From assembly GCF_009905545.1 (NCBI RefSeq), contig NZ_JAAALB010000003.1, positions 124,001-188,000 of the forward strand: DNA of 64,000 nt, read 5' to 3'. Both the position numbers and the translations under genes were made by a program. The notes under the pieces were generated by a model. That model searched no databases. It saw only the letters and a program-made list of their open reading frames with translations, and had not been told where the DNA came from. Below, in pieces: positions 9,762-18,841 of this stretch (its first letter is position 1; the number at the start of each line of letters is the position of its first letter). Origin of the DNA: Cellulophaga sp. BC115SP. GTDB lineage: Bacteria > Bacteroidota > Bacteroidia > Cytophagales > Spirosomataceae.

Positions 9762-9998
9762 ATGGTAAACGAAAAACGCGGTTTTGATGGCCTTCGCCAG
9801 CTCATTGTACAAGTGATGATTGGCATAATGAGTTTTTTCCAAATAGTGCTTACTCTGATATTGGCAATTATTGCTTTTAAAGTGTATCAAGATCCTAATT
9901 TTTGGGAGGAGGCTAATGGTGTCAAAATCGTAAGTATTACCGTAGCGTTACATATTGCCTTACTGATTTTGAAAAAAAGATTCAAACAAATGAGTTAG
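9762..9998 (+). CDS. Small two-helix membrane protein
   Basis: A 78-residue protein with two hydrophobic segments: residues 19-38 (MIGIMSFFQIVLTLILAIIA) and 53-69 (VKIVSITVALHIALLIL). The tail is basic (KKRFKQMS), consistent with an N-in/C-in inner-membrane hairpin. No family was recognised. It follows the barrel-like gene by 4 nt and is followed by a strong inverted repeat. Expression with the barrel gene suggests an envelope role; this is inference only. Confidence 0.6.
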   Translation: MVNEKRGFDGLRQLIVQVMIGIMSFFQIVLTLILAIIAFKVYQDPNFWEEANGVKIVSITVALHIALLILKKRFKQMS

Positions 9999-10021
9999 GG
10001 CCTGAACAAGTAACATATTTT

Positions 10022-10090
10022 TTGGTGTAGTAGCAACTCTTGCAGTTTCCATTTTAAAGGCGGCAACTGCAAGAGTTGCCACTACACCAA
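10022..10090. repeat. 26-bp inverted repeat with GTAGTGGCAACTCTTGCAGTT-type arms
   Basis: Arms at 10022-10047 and 10065-10090 match at 25 of 26 positions around a 17-nt loop. It starts 24 nt after the stop of the small membrane protein and is followed by T-rich sequence, so it can terminate that transcript. The arms are far longer than a normal terminator needs, suggesting a repetitive-element origin. Confidence 0.8.
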
Positions 10091-10120
10091 TTTTATTTTA
10101 ATGGCAATGCTCAAATTATC

Positions 10121-10380
10121 ATCCCTAATTTGGTGAATGAACGAATGAGTGATTCTGTTAAAATTTGTATTCTAGAAGTAGAGACGCAATGATTGCGTCT
10201 TAAGCGGAGTAAAATCTAGCATGGTTTCATCAAAAAAGGCGCTTGGAAAACAATTTTCGAGTGCCTTTTTTGATACTTAAATGCAGGATTACACATCTTT
10301 CAGACGCAATCATTACGTCTCTACTGGTAAATTTCTTTTTTTAATAATCACTCATTCACTCAATCTCAACTCACTCAATA
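10121..10380. repeat. Family A palindromic intergenic element, copy A2 (most complete)
   Basis: The whole 260 bp is an imperfect palindrome. The left arm (GAATGAGTGATT, GTAGAGACGCAATGATTGC) is mirrored by the right arm (AGACGCAATCATTACGTCTC, AATAATCACTCATTCACTC) around a central hairpin at 10229-10274. In that hairpin ATCAAAAAAGGCGCT is opposed by AGTGCCTTTTTTGAT. No coding sequence was found. With the 10022-10090 repeat, this explains most of the 522-bp gap 9999-10520; a TAAATTTG at 10445-10452 may be the -7 of the next gene. Confidence 0.85.
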
Positions 10381-10520
10381 ATAAAACGTACAGGTTTCTG
10401 TTTTTAATTTACACTGAATAATAGAGTGAAATCAAAACATTCATTAAATTTGGAAGATACGGTAAGCGTGTCTTATCGTATGAATCAATACTTTTTAAAT
10501 CTCATAACTTTAAAACTTTC

Positions 10521-13328
10521 ATGAAAAAAGTTGTTCACCTAATTGCTACAGTTGCTTTAGGAATCTCTTTGAGCTTTGTAGGCTATGGACAAACCGATTT
10601 GAGCCAAAAATTACCCATGGATCCGTCGGTGCGTGTGGGCGTATTGCCCAATGGAATGAAATATTTTATCCAGAAAAATGCTGAACCTAAAAACCGTGCT
10701 CAGTTGCGTCTAATGGTAAAAGCTGGCTCTGTACTCGAAACCGACGAGCAACAAGGCTTAGCACACTTCATGGAGCACATGAACTTTAACGGAACCAAAA
10801 ACTTCCCGAAAAATGAATTGGTCAATTTTCTTCAAAAATCAGGAGTTCGTTTTGGTGCTGACTTAAATGCTTATACTGGTTTCGACGAAACGGTGTATAT
10901 GCTTCCTGTGCCAACTGACTCTATCGAGGTTTTCAAAAAAGGTATCCAAATTCTGGAAGACTGGGCACATAACGCAACACTCGAACCTAGCGAAATCGAC
11001 AAGGAACGTGGTGTCGTATTAGAAGAATCTCGTTTGGGGAAAGGTGCTCAAGCTCGTATGCGTGACAAGTATTTTCCTTTGATTTTGAACAACTCGCAAT
11101 ATGCCAAGCGTTTGCCTATCGGGAAAGATGATATTTTGAAAAACTTCAAATATGATGTTTTAAAACAATTTCATCAAGATTGGTATCGCCCCGACTTGCA
11201 AGCTGTAGCCGTAGTAGGTGATGTGGATGTGGATATGGTCGAAAAAATGATTAAAGAAAAATTCGGCGCAATTCCTGCGGTAGCCAATCCAAAACCAAGA
11301 GTAAAATATGATATTCCGTTGACTGGCGGAACCGACGTTGCTATCGTTACAGACCCAGAACAACCTAATACGGTGATTCAGGTAATCTCGAAACAACCAA
11401 AGAAAAAAGACGTAACTTATCAAGACCGTCGTGATGGTATCGTTCGTTCGTTGTTCAATATCATGCTTTCTTCTCGTATTCAAGAATTAACGCAAAAGGC
11501 TGATCCTCCATTTTTGTATGGACAAGCAGGCTACAGCGGTTTCTTGAGTAACCTCGACGGCTTTAGCTCGATTGTAGTAGCCAAAGGCGACAATATCGAA
11601 GGCGGTTTAAAGGCTATTTTGGAAGAAACTGCTCGTGCGAAAAAGTTTGGTTTTAATGCAAGCGAATTTGAGCGTGCGAAAAAAATGTATTTAGTAAGTC
11701 AAGAAAATGCTTTTAAAGAAAAGGATAAGACTAGCTCAGAGGACTTGGTAGATGGCTTGGTAAGTGCATTTTTAGAAGATGAAGTGCTTACTTCTATTGA
11801 GTTTGGTTATGATTTTACGAAAAAGTATATCGAAACAATCAAGCTTGAGGATATCAATGCGGCTGCTAAAGCGCTGATTACAGATGATAACCGTGCGGTT
11901 GTTTTGATGGCGCCAGAAAAAGATAAAGACAAGTTGCCTTCTGCCGAAAAAATCAAAGAATTGTTGAATAATACAGGTAAAGATGTAACAGCTTACGTTG
12001 ACCAATCTGTACAAAAACCATTGATTGAAAAATTACAGAAAGGAAGTAAAGTTGTTGCTACAAAACAAATTCCTGAAATTGGTGTAACAGAGTTGACTTT
12101 GGGTAATGGAGTAAAAGTAGTAGTAAAACCGACAGACTTTAAAAATGACGAAATCTTAATCAGTGGCTATAGTGTAGGTGGGTCAAACTTGTATGCTGAT
12201 AAAGATGCTGATAACGCAAAGCTAGCTTCAACAATTGCGTCTATTTCGGGCGTGGGTGATTTCAATACCATCAACTTACGTAAGTTATTGACAGGTAAAA
12301 CGGTGAGAATTGCCCCATATATTGGCGCTACTACCGAAGGTATTAGTGGCTCAGCGACACCAAAGGATTTTGAAACAGCATTAGAGTTGATTTACAGTTA
12401 TTTCATGCAGCCACGTTTGGATGCTGAGGTTGTAAAAGGATTTTTGAGCAATCAGCGAGATGGGTTGTTGAGTCAGCAAAAAACTTTGACACCAGAAAAA
12501 GTATATAGCGATTCATTGACTGCGATATTGTCGAGCTATCACCCACGTAGTATGCCTATTACTGCCGAACGTATTGAGAAAATTGATGCAAATAAAGCTT
12601 TTGCTATTTACAAAGAGCGTTTTGCTGATGCTTCAGATTTCACATTCTTCTTTGTAGGTAATATCAATTTGAAAGAATCACAACCATTATTTGAAAAGTA
12701 TTTGGGTGCTTTACCTTCATTAAAGCGTAAAGAAATTGCCAAAGACTTGGGTATTTATCCGCCAAAAGGTAAGGTTGAAAAAACGGTTTACAAGGGCACA
12801 GAACCAAAAGCAAGAGTAACAATGGTATGGTCGGGGCCGTTGGTGTACAATGCCGAAACTGATAAACAAATCGAGGCACTTTCGGAAGTATTAGAAATCA
12901 AGTTGATTGAAAAATTACGTGAAGAAGAAGCAGGTGTGTATGGTGTTCAAGTAGGAGGTTCGGCTTCAAAAATCCCTTCGGCGCGTTATAGCTTCAGAAT
13001 TGGTTTTGCTTGTGCTCCTGAAAATGTTGAAAAATTGGTTACTCGTACTTTAGCAGAAATTACCGCTGTACAAACCAAAGGTGCTGAACAAACAGACATC
13101 GATAAATTCAAAGCTGAATCAAAACGTCAAACAGAAGTACAATTACGTGAAAATGGTTTCTGGTTGGGCTATCTTCAAGGGCAATACCAATACAAAGAAG
13201 ACTTGAAGGATGTATTGAAAGAAGAGGCTTTGATGAAACAAGTAACGGTAGAAAGCACTAAAAAAGCTGCCAATCAATACCTAGGTAAAGACTTTATTAA
13301 AGTTATTCTTTTACCAGAGAAAAAATAG
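10521..13328 (+). CDS. Exported M16-family zinc metallopeptidase (two-domain)
   Basis: A 935-residue protein with an N-terminal signal sequence (residues 1-23, cut near GYGQ). It contains the inverted zinc motif HFMEH (82-86) followed by NFNGTKNFPKNE. The third ligand region, with a run of Glu, lies about 76 residues later (ERGVVLEESR). The C-terminal half (from about 520) repeats the M16 fold without a zinc motif, as in single-chain pitrilysins, and contains the conserved R/Y region LREEEAGVYGVQVGG. It is probably a periplasmic or outer-membrane-associated peptide-degrading enzyme. The gene is flanked on both sides by family A elements and is probably transcribed alone. Confidence 0.92.
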   Translation: MKKVVHLIATVALGISLSFVGYGQTDLSQKLPMDPSVRVGVLPNGMKYFIQKNAEPKNRAQLRLMVKAGSVLETDEQQGLAHFMEHMNFNGTKNFPKNELVNFLQKSGVRFGADLNAYTGFDETVYMLPVPTDSIEVFKKGIQILEDWAHNATLEPSEIDKERGVVLEESRLGKGAQARMRDKYFPLILNNSQYAKRLPIGKDDILKNFKYDVLKQFHQDWYRPDLQAVAVVGDVDVDMVEKMIKEKFGAIPAVANPKPRVKYDIPLTGGTDVAIVTDPEQPNTVIQVISKQPKKKDVTYQDRRDGIVRSLFNIMLSSRIQELTQKADPPFLYGQAGYSGFLSNLDGFSSIVVAKGDNIEGGLKAILEETARAKKFGFNASEFERAKKMYLVSQENAFKEKDKTSSEDLVDGLVSAFLEDEVLTSIEFGYDFTKKYIETIKLEDINAAAKALITDDNRAVVLMAPEKDKDKLPSAEKIKELLNNTGKDVTAYVDQSVQKPLIEKLQKGSKVVATKQIPEIGVTELTLGNGVKVVVKPTDFKNDEILISGYSVGGSNLYADKDADNAKLASTIASISGVGDFNTINLRKLLTGKTVRIAPYIGATTEGISGSATPKDFETALELIYSYFMQPRLDAEVVKGFLSNQRDGLLSQQKTLTPEKVYSDSLTAILSSYHPRSMPITAERIEKIDANKAFAIYKERFADASDFTFFFVGNINLKESQPLFEKYLGALPSLKRKEIAKDLGIYPPKGKVEKTVYKGTEPKARVTMVWSGPLVYNAETDKQIEALSEVLEIKLIEKLREEEAGVYGVQVGGSASKIPSARYSFRIGFACAPENVEKLVTRTLAEITAVQTKGAEQTDIDKFKAESKRQTEVQLRENGFWLGYLQGQYQYKEDLKDVLKEEALMKQVTVESTKKAANQYLGKDFIKVILLPEKK

Positions 13329-13330
13329 TA

Positions 13331-13507
13331 TTGAGATTATTCTCCAAATTTTCATTAAAAAAGGCGTTCGAAAAATTCATTTCGAACGCCTTTTTTGATG
13401 GAATATTTCAGAATCCTACCGCCTTAGACGCAAAGCATTGCGTCTCTACTGCAAGAAGATAATTTTTAACATAATCACTCATGTACTCAATCACAAATCA
13501 CTCAATT
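13331..13507. repeat. Family A palindromic intergenic element, copy A3 (right half)
   Basis: It contains the core hairpin (GGCGTTCGAAA with TTTCGAACGCC, flanked by TCATTAAAAAA and TTTTTTGATG) and the right arm TAGACGCAAAGCATTGCGTC, TAATCACTCATG and ACTCAAT. The left arm is reduced to TTGAGATTATTCTCCAAATTTTC. It separates the convergent M16 and response-regulator genes and supplies a terminator for each strand. Confidence 0.85.
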
Positions 13508-13519
13508 TATGACTAAGTA

Positions 13520-14206
13520 TTAGCTCATCAACTTAAATCCTTCGCCGTGAAGGTTGATGATTTGAATAGTTGGTTCTTCTTTAAAAAACTTGCGGAGTTT
13601 GGTGATATACACATCCATACTACGGGCATTGAAGTAGGTATCGTCACCCCAAACCATTTTCAGTGCAAAGCTACGGCTTACGGGTTTGCCGATATTTTCG
13701 CAAAGTAATTTGAGCAGTTCACTTTCTTTAGAAGTTAATTTTTGCTGACCTGATGCATGAAATAGTAGTTGTTTTTCGGAATCAAACTCATAAGCGCCTA
13801 TCACGAAAGTATTACTTTTAACAGCATTTTCTGTAGCTTGTTTTTGACTTCTTCTCAAGATTGCTTGGATACGAGCCAAGAGTTCCTCCATCGAAAAAGG
13901 TTTTGTCATATAATCATCAGCTCCAACTTTAAAACCTTGCAAAGTATCTTCTTTCATGGCTTTTGCTGTAAGAAATATGATAGGTGTATCTTTATCAGAC
14001 ATTCGTACCTCTTTTGCCAAAGTAAACCCATCTTTTTTAGGCATCATTACATCGAAGATGCATAAATCATAATCTGTCAATACAAACTTAGAGAGCGCAT
14101 CGTCACCATCTTTGGCTAAGGTGGCTTCAAAACCTTTGATGGTAAGATATTCTTGCAAAAGCTGTCCTAAATTTGGGTCGTCTTCGGCTAATAAGATTTT
14201 ATTCAT
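13520..14206 (-). CDS. OmpR/PhoB-family response regulator
   Basis: A 228-residue two-domain regulator. The receiver domain (1-120) has the acidic pair E8/D9-D10, phospho-acceptor D52 (LCIFDVMMP), the conserved T/K positions (FLTAK, GADDYMTKPF), and hence an intact phosphorylation site. The winged-helix domain (about 130-228) ends with the typical VSRSFALKMVWGDD, MDVYITKLRKFF and IINLHGEGFKL. The kinase gene lies upstream on the same strand (14354-16105) with a 147-nt gap. The two form a cognate pair that senses an envelope signal through the kinase and controls transcription. Confidence 0.93.
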   Translation of the reverse strand: MNKILLAEDDPNLGQLLQEYLTIKGFEATLAKDGDDALSKFVLTDYDLCIFDVMMPKKDGFTLAKEVRMSDKDTPIIFLTAKAMKEDTLQGFKVGADDYMTKPFSMEELLARIQAILRRSQKQATENAVKSNTFVIGAYEFDSEKQLLFHASGQQKLTSKESELLKLLCENIGKPVSRSFALKMVWGDDTYFNARSMDVYITKLRKFFKEEPTIQIINLHGEGFKLMS

Positions 14207-14353
14207 AATGTGTAAGCGTTATACGTGTTGTCGATGGAATAGGTAAGGATTCCAATGTAGTAAAAGTGCGTTCCTTTATCTTGCAGTAGGCAAAAAGCGA
14301 TAGGTATTATACAAAAATGTTTTCTTCATTTTATCAGAAACTCCTTTACTTAA

Positions 14354-16105
14354 TTAACTTTTGGCAATGGGTAAAATAATCTCGAAAGTACTGCCTTCGC
14401 CTAGTTTGCTTTGCACACGGATTTTACCTTTATGTTCTTCTACGATTTTTTTGACATAGCTCAAGCCTAATCCAAAACCCTTGACATCGTGAAGGTTACC
14501 AGTAGGTACACGATAAAATTTCTCAAAAATGTTTTTGATCGATTCTTTTGTCATACCAATACCATTGTCACTTACCCTAATGGCAATCCCTTCGGGAGTA
14601 TCTTCTGTTTGGATAGATATCTGAGGTTTTTCGGGTGAATATTTATTGGCGTTGTCGAGCAAGTTAAAAATTATATTGGTAAGATGCACTTCATCGGCTT
14701 CAATTTCGGGATTATCTGCTTTAAAATCAAAGCTCAAATCGCCTTCACGTAGCTCTATTTGTGGACTCATATTTTCGAGAACATGTTCTATGACCTGATG
14801 AACATTTACCAAACCTAGTTTGAGTTTCAATTCTCCACGTTCCATTTGGGCAGTTTGTAGTACTTTTTCTACCTGCGAACCTAGCCGTTTATTCTCTTCC
14901 TTGATGATATTCAAATAGCGACTAAACATCGTTTTGCTGGCTGCCACATCGTTGTCTTGTAACATCTGGGTAGCCAACGAAATAGTCGAAATAGGCGTTT
15001 TGAACTCATGGGTCATATTGTTGATAAAATCGTTTTTAATATCAGCCAAATGCTTTTGTTTCACAATCGTATTGACAGCAATATAAAAACACCCTAACAT
15101 AACCAAAATCAGCATCAGTGAGCTTGCGTACATGACCCACATGGTACGTATGATGTAGCGGTCTTGGTTGGGGAAATATAGCCTTAAATAGCTTTCTGAT
15201 GCATTTAAGTCATTAGGGAAAAGGTTGACAATATAAGTGTCTTTATCGCTTTTTAAGCCATTTTCTTTGTATTTCAACGAAGAGGCGTAATGTAATACAG
15301 GTGCTTCTTTTGTACTAATTCCATACTCAAATGGCAGTGAGATACCCTTATTTTTAATTTCTTGTTTCAACAAAGAATCCAAAATGACAAAATTGATGCG
15401 TTCGGTAATTTTACGCTTTTTAAATAAAAAATCACTCAAAACCTCTTTGGCCATTTGCCCTTGCGAATCGATATCTGTATGTTCTCGGGCAATAAGATGA
15501 TCTTTTTGCTGTTCTCTGACTTTTTGTTCTTGTTTACGTTTTTCGGCTAGCTTTTGAGCTTTCTTGGCCGAATCTTGTTTGTATTTAGCGACTGTAGCGT
15601 GGTTATTTAATGCTTCTGCCAAAATCTCATCCAAACGCTTATTTTCATTAAGTCTTTTTTGTACTTCCTCCATGTCCATATTCACCGACCATTCCTCATA
15701 TTCGCGAACTTCACCATTGGGTAAAATTTCGGTGCTTTTAGATACCAAAATATCAGAAGGCAATGAGCTTTTGGCGAGAGCTTCGATTCCTGCGGGCAAA
15801 TTAGGATAAGTTTTAGTAGCAACGGGTACTTTATGAGTTTCTTTGGCTTTTTGGGGAGTAGGATTCGCAATGGCAACTAATTGCTTTTGCTTTTCTTCAA
15901 TCTCCATTTTTTGTTTTGCCAAATAAAAAAACTCTTGTTGTCCCAATCGTCTTACTACTCGCTGCATGGCATCACGGACATCGCTACCAAATTGTTCGTT
16001 TTTGGCACGAAGCGTAAAGCCCAACCAGTAAAATTGGAAGATGATTAGCCCTAGAGAGCCAAATGCCATCAGGGCGATGATATATTGAATCTTACGTTTT
16101 GTCAT
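14354..16105 (-). CDS. Membrane sensor histidine kinase
   Basis: A 583-residue kinase. Transmembrane helix 1 is at about 10-30. A long periplasmic region of about 290 residues contains a charged coiled-coil stretch (AKKAQKLAEKRKQEQKVREQ). Transmembrane helix 2 is near 320-345. The catalytic core carries the H box (MTHEFKTPIS), N box (NLLDNANKYSP), G1 (VSDNGIGM) and G2 (GFGLGLSYVKKI), all intact. It lies upstream of the response regulator. A TAATTTTG -7-like element on the minus strand (16238-16245) lies about 130 nt ahead of the start. The exported protein with a sorting tail at 16410 diverges from it. Confidence 0.92.
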   Translation of the reverse strand: MTKRKIQYIIALMAFGSLGLIIFQFYWLGFTLRAKNEQFGSDVRDAMQRVVRRLGQQEFFYLAKQKMEIEEKQKQLVAIANPTPQKAKETHKVPVATKTYPNLPAGIEALAKSSLPSDILVSKSTEILPNGEVREYEEWSVNMDMEEVQKRLNENKRLDEILAEALNNHATVAKYKQDSAKKAQKLAEKRKQEQKVREQQKDHLIAREHTDIDSQGQMAKEVLSDFLFKKRKITERINFVILDSLLKQEIKNKGISLPFEYGISTKEAPVLHYASSLKYKENGLKSDKDTYIVNLFPNDLNASESYLRLYFPNQDRYIIRTMWVMYASSLMLILVMLGCFYIAVNTIVKQKHLADIKNDFINNMTHEFKTPISTISLATQMLQDNDVAASKTMFSRYLNIIKEENKRLGSQVEKVLQTAQMERGELKLKLGLVNVHQVIEHVLENMSPQIELREGDLSFDFKADNPEIEADEVHLTNIIFNLLDNANKYSPEKPQISIQTEDTPEGIAIRVSDNGIGMTKESIKNIFEKFYRVPTGNLHDVKGFGLGLSYVKKIVEEHKGKIRVQSKLGEGSTFEIILPIAKS

Positions 16106-16409
16106 GCGAATGTCAAGCCAATTAGTGCTTTGCTAATTACATCAAATTCAAGGTATTGATGCAACATTTTGTTTAAAGTGGTTTCTTTGAAATGTTCAAA
16201 CGCATTGGTAGCGTGAATCAATTCAAAAGGTATATCGCAAAATTAGAAGGAATAGTATTATCATAAAGCCCTTTTAACATCTTTTAACAGAGTTCAACGC
16301 TTTGATATTGAATTGGTTCATTATGTTTGTTCTTGATAACAAAAACGCATTTACCACTAGCGTTTGGAAACGATAACTTGTACGTTGTTCCATTAAAATT
16401 TACAAAACT
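16106..16409. other. Divergent regulatory region (304 bp)
   Basis: This separates the kinase operon (minus) from the secreted protein (plus). A minus-strand TAATTTTG (16238-16245) is a candidate -7 for the kinase operon. No small gene or strong repeat was seen; CTTTTAACATCTTTTAACA (16271-16289) is a direct repeat that could bind a regulator. Confidence 0.5.
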
Positions 16410-17297
16410 ATGAAGGTTACTTTTAAATCATTTAGCGTAGCTATTTTGTGCTTGGCAAGCGTATCATCTTTTGCCCAAAGCAAGAGTATTTCTCAAACAG
16501 TTCAAGAGAAAGACGGGAAATTGAAAGTACATGTCGAAACGACCGAAAATGGCAAAAAGGAAGTTTTTGAGCGTAATTATAACGTGGAGGGTTTGAGTAG
16601 CGAAGCTAAAGAAAAATTAGTTTCTGGTATTACGGATTCTCTAATGGCTAAGGCGGATGGACCAAAAGCAAAAATTAAAATGAAGATTTTTGCTGATAAG
16701 GATGCTCAAAAAAATAACGATGTTGAAATCCAATCATTCTCACTTAATGATGGGGACTCTCTTGCTATGGCTCGTCCTGGCAAAAATATGAAACGTCGTA
16801 TTATCATCAAAAAAGATGGTCAAACGATTGAACGTGAGTTGAATGGTGATGAAGAAAACTTAAATTTCAACTTCGACTTTAAAGGCATGGATAAAGAGAT
16901 GCAGAAAAGATTCAAGGACTTTAATACAGACGAATGGATAGCGAAAGCTCAACCACGTTTGAAAAGCCTGCAAGATGGCGCTAAAAACCTTTTCTTTTTT
17001 GATGGAAATGGCACTTTCCCAGGCATGAGCGAGTCCAAAACGATTCATGGTTTGAGAGTATATCCTAACAAACCTTTTGATGCTAAACTAAACCTTCGTT
17101 TTGACGCTCCACAAAAGGGAAATGTGACTATTTCGGTTACTGATGTAAATGGTAAAGAAGTGGGTCATCAGGTAGTAAAAGACTTTGAAGGCGAATTTAT
17201 GGGTCAAGTAGATTTGAAGAAAAACACAAAAGGTACTTTGTTCGTTACAGTTACACAGAATGAAGATGGTACCGTTAAGCGTGTAGTAGTAGAATAA
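16410..17297 (+). CDS. Secreted protein with a type IX secretion-like C-terminal tail
   Basis: A 295-residue protein. The signal peptide covers residues 1-22 (cut after SSFA). The middle region is highly charged, Lys/Asp/Glu-rich, of unrecognised fold (FKGMDKEMQKRFKDFN). The C-terminal 80 residues begin IHGLRVYPNKPFDAKLNL, contain VTDVNGKEV, and end VTVTQNEDGTVKRVVVE, which matches a type A type IX sorting domain. It is therefore expected to pass the outer membrane by the type IX system and be released or anchored. The function of the middle domain is unknown. Divergent placement against a two-component operon suggests regulation by, or input to, that system; this is inference. Confidence 0.7.
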   Translation: MKVTFKSFSVAILCLASVSSFAQSKSISQTVQEKDGKLKVHVETTENGKKEVFERNYNVEGLSSEAKEKLVSGITDSLMAKADGPKAKIKMKIFADKDAQKNNDVEIQSFSLNDGDSLAMARPGKNMKRRIIIKKDGQTIERELNGDEENLNFNFDFKGMDKEMQKRFKDFNTDEWIAKAQPRLKSLQDGAKNLFFFDGNGTFPGMSESKTIHGLRVYPNKPFDAKLNLRFDAPQKGNVTISVTDVNGKEVGHQVVKDFEGEFMGQVDLKKNTKGTLFVTVTQNEDGTVKRVVVE

Positions 17298-17488
17298 AAG
17301 TATTTGATAGAATTAAGTATTACTGCAAAATTAGATTTATATGTTTTAGGGAACAGGCAACAGGCACAAGGCAAAGAGTGTTAAATATTTTTTTAGTAAA
17401 GATAGCTATGGTTTTGCCGAATGCCGATATCTGAAAGCCAAAGGCTTAAAAATTTAAGTTTATTTTGCGTACTAACTTATCCAATCAG

Positions 17489-17520
17489 AATGCCATCGGT
17501 GAAAGCTGATGGCATTTTTT
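17489..17520 (+). terminator. Intrinsic terminator after the secreted protein gene
   Basis: AATGCCATC (17489-17497) pairs with GATGGCATT (17508-17516), followed by TTTT. It lies 190 nt beyond the stop. The gap 17298-17782 otherwise contains this terminator and repeat B1. Confidence 0.75.
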
Positions 17521-17591
17521 GATAGCATAAGTAGGAGTGCCGAATTACGAGTTGAGAATTAGGGCTGTACGAAGGATTACAAAAACCATTT

Positions 17592-17702
17592 ATTTCGGAT
17601 ATCGGATGTTGGATTTCGGAAGTGTAAGCTTTTCCATTTTGTAAAAAATAAAGGTGTTTTACGTTATTTCCGAAATCAGAAATCCCCAATCTGCAATAGT
17701 TA
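17592..17702. repeat. Family B intergenic repeat, copy B1
   Basis: It shares TCGGATATCGGATGTTGGAT, TTCGGAAGTGTA and TTATTTCCGAAATCAG with copy B2 (18724-18829). It contains the internal inverted repeat GATTTCGGAA / TTCCGAAATC. It lies between convergent or tandem gene ends and is non-coding. Confidence 0.8.
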
Positions 17703-17782
17703 GAATTACTTGAATAGTATCCTTCTGATAATGAGTTCAATCCAATAACTGATATACTATTAACTAATCACTTCTTTTACCT

Positions 17783-18706
17783 ATGAAGACTAAATTACTA
17801 ATAGCTTTCTTATTTTTGACATGGACGGGGCTGGCTCAAAAACGCCAAACTTATCAGTATTCAGATGAGGTTTTAGTCAAATATCAGCTCGAAATACATC
17901 CTGCTCAAACTCCTAAAGGTTGGGTGCTGTTATTGCCAGGTTTTGGCGAAACACCCGAATCCGTTTTGAAAGAATCGGATATTCCAGTGGTAGCCGCACA
18001 AAATGGTTTGTTGGTAATTATTCCTTTTTTGAATGCCAGTCCTCCGTCATTTTACATAGATGAGCTTTCTCAAAAAGCCCTTGAATCTATTGTAAATAAA
18101 ACTTCCGAAAGATTAAAGCTCCATAAAACGCCTTTCTTTTTAGGAGGATTTTCATTAGGTGGAAGCGGTGCAATCAGGTTAGCAAAGCGCTTAGTTGAAC
18201 ACAATAGTCCCATTCCAAAAGCTATTTTTGGAATAGATCCACCACACGATTTTGCTCGTTTTTATCAGTCTATCGAACGAACTATCTGGCTCAATCAATC
18301 GGCTATTGCGAGCGAGGAGGCTAAGTATTTGGTAGAAAGACTCAAAATGGAATTTGAAGGTACTCCCGAAAATAATCCACAAAAATATCAGGACTTATCG
18401 TGCTTTTCATACCAATCAAAAGACCTCAATCAACTAGATTGGTTAAAAAAAATCCCTCTGAGACTATATACCGAAATAGCGATTGAATGGCAAATGCAGG
18501 AAAGAAATAGGGATTTATATGATATTAATGCTATCGACTGTGTAGCGATGATTAATACCTTAAAAATTTTGGGAGCAACTCAATCTGAATTGATTGTGAC
18601 TAAAGACCAAGGCTGGCGACGTCAACAAAAGACGCGAAATCCTCATTCATGGTCCATTTGCGAACCAAGAGCTTTAGTAAAATGGCTACTGAAATGGACT
18701 TTGTAG
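17783..18706 (+). CDS. Exported alpha/beta hydrolase
   Basis: A 307-residue serine hydrolase with a signal peptide (residues 1-18, cut after TGLA). An oxyanion region (LLLPGFGETPES, 49-60) is followed by the nucleophile elbow GGFSLGG with S124. A C-terminal His (NPHSWSICEPRALVKWLLK) is placed as the catalytic base. The presumed acid lies in the region after 200 but cannot be fixed by eye. The substrate is unknown; small esterase or peptidase activity in the periplasm is likely. Family B repeats lie on both sides, so it is probably a single-gene transcript. Confidence 0.8.
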   Translation: MKTKLLIAFLFLTWTGLAQKRQTYQYSDEVLVKYQLEIHPAQTPKGWVLLLPGFGETPESVLKESDIPVVAAQNGLLVIIPFLNASPPSFYIDELSQKALESIVNKTSERLKLHKTPFFLGGFSLGGSGAIRLAKRLVEHNSPIPKAIFGIDPPHDFARFYQSIERTIWLNQSAIASEEAKYLVERLKMEFEGTPENNPQKYQDLSCFSYQSKDLNQLDWLKKIPLRLYTEIAIEWQMQERNRDLYDINAIDCVAMINTLKILGATQSELIVTKDQGWRRQQKTRNPHSWSICEPRALVKWLLKWTL

Positions 18707-18723
18707 AGACGTAACAGGAATGT

Positions 18724-18829
18724 ATTGCGGATATCGGATGTTGGATTTCGGAAGTGTAGGCTTCTCTATTTTGTAAAGAATAAAGGTCTTTTTCTTTATT
18801 TCCGAAATCAGCAATCCCAAATCCGCAAT
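18724..18829. repeat. Family B intergenic repeat, copy B2, with terminal inverted repeats
   Basis: The ends are ATTGCGGAT (18724-18732) and ATCCGCAAT (18821-18829), with the inner inverted repeat GATTTCGGAA / TTCCGAAATC. The sequence between follows copy B1 closely. It sits between the convergent hydrolase and DUF456 genes and can terminate both. Confidence 0.85.
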
Positions 18830-18841
18830 TGTTACGTTTTC

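Noticed and set aside
17477-17740. Minus-strand frame of 87 residues between the secreted protein and the hydrolase
   Set aside because: It overlaps a terminator and family B copy B1 and has no independent coding features.
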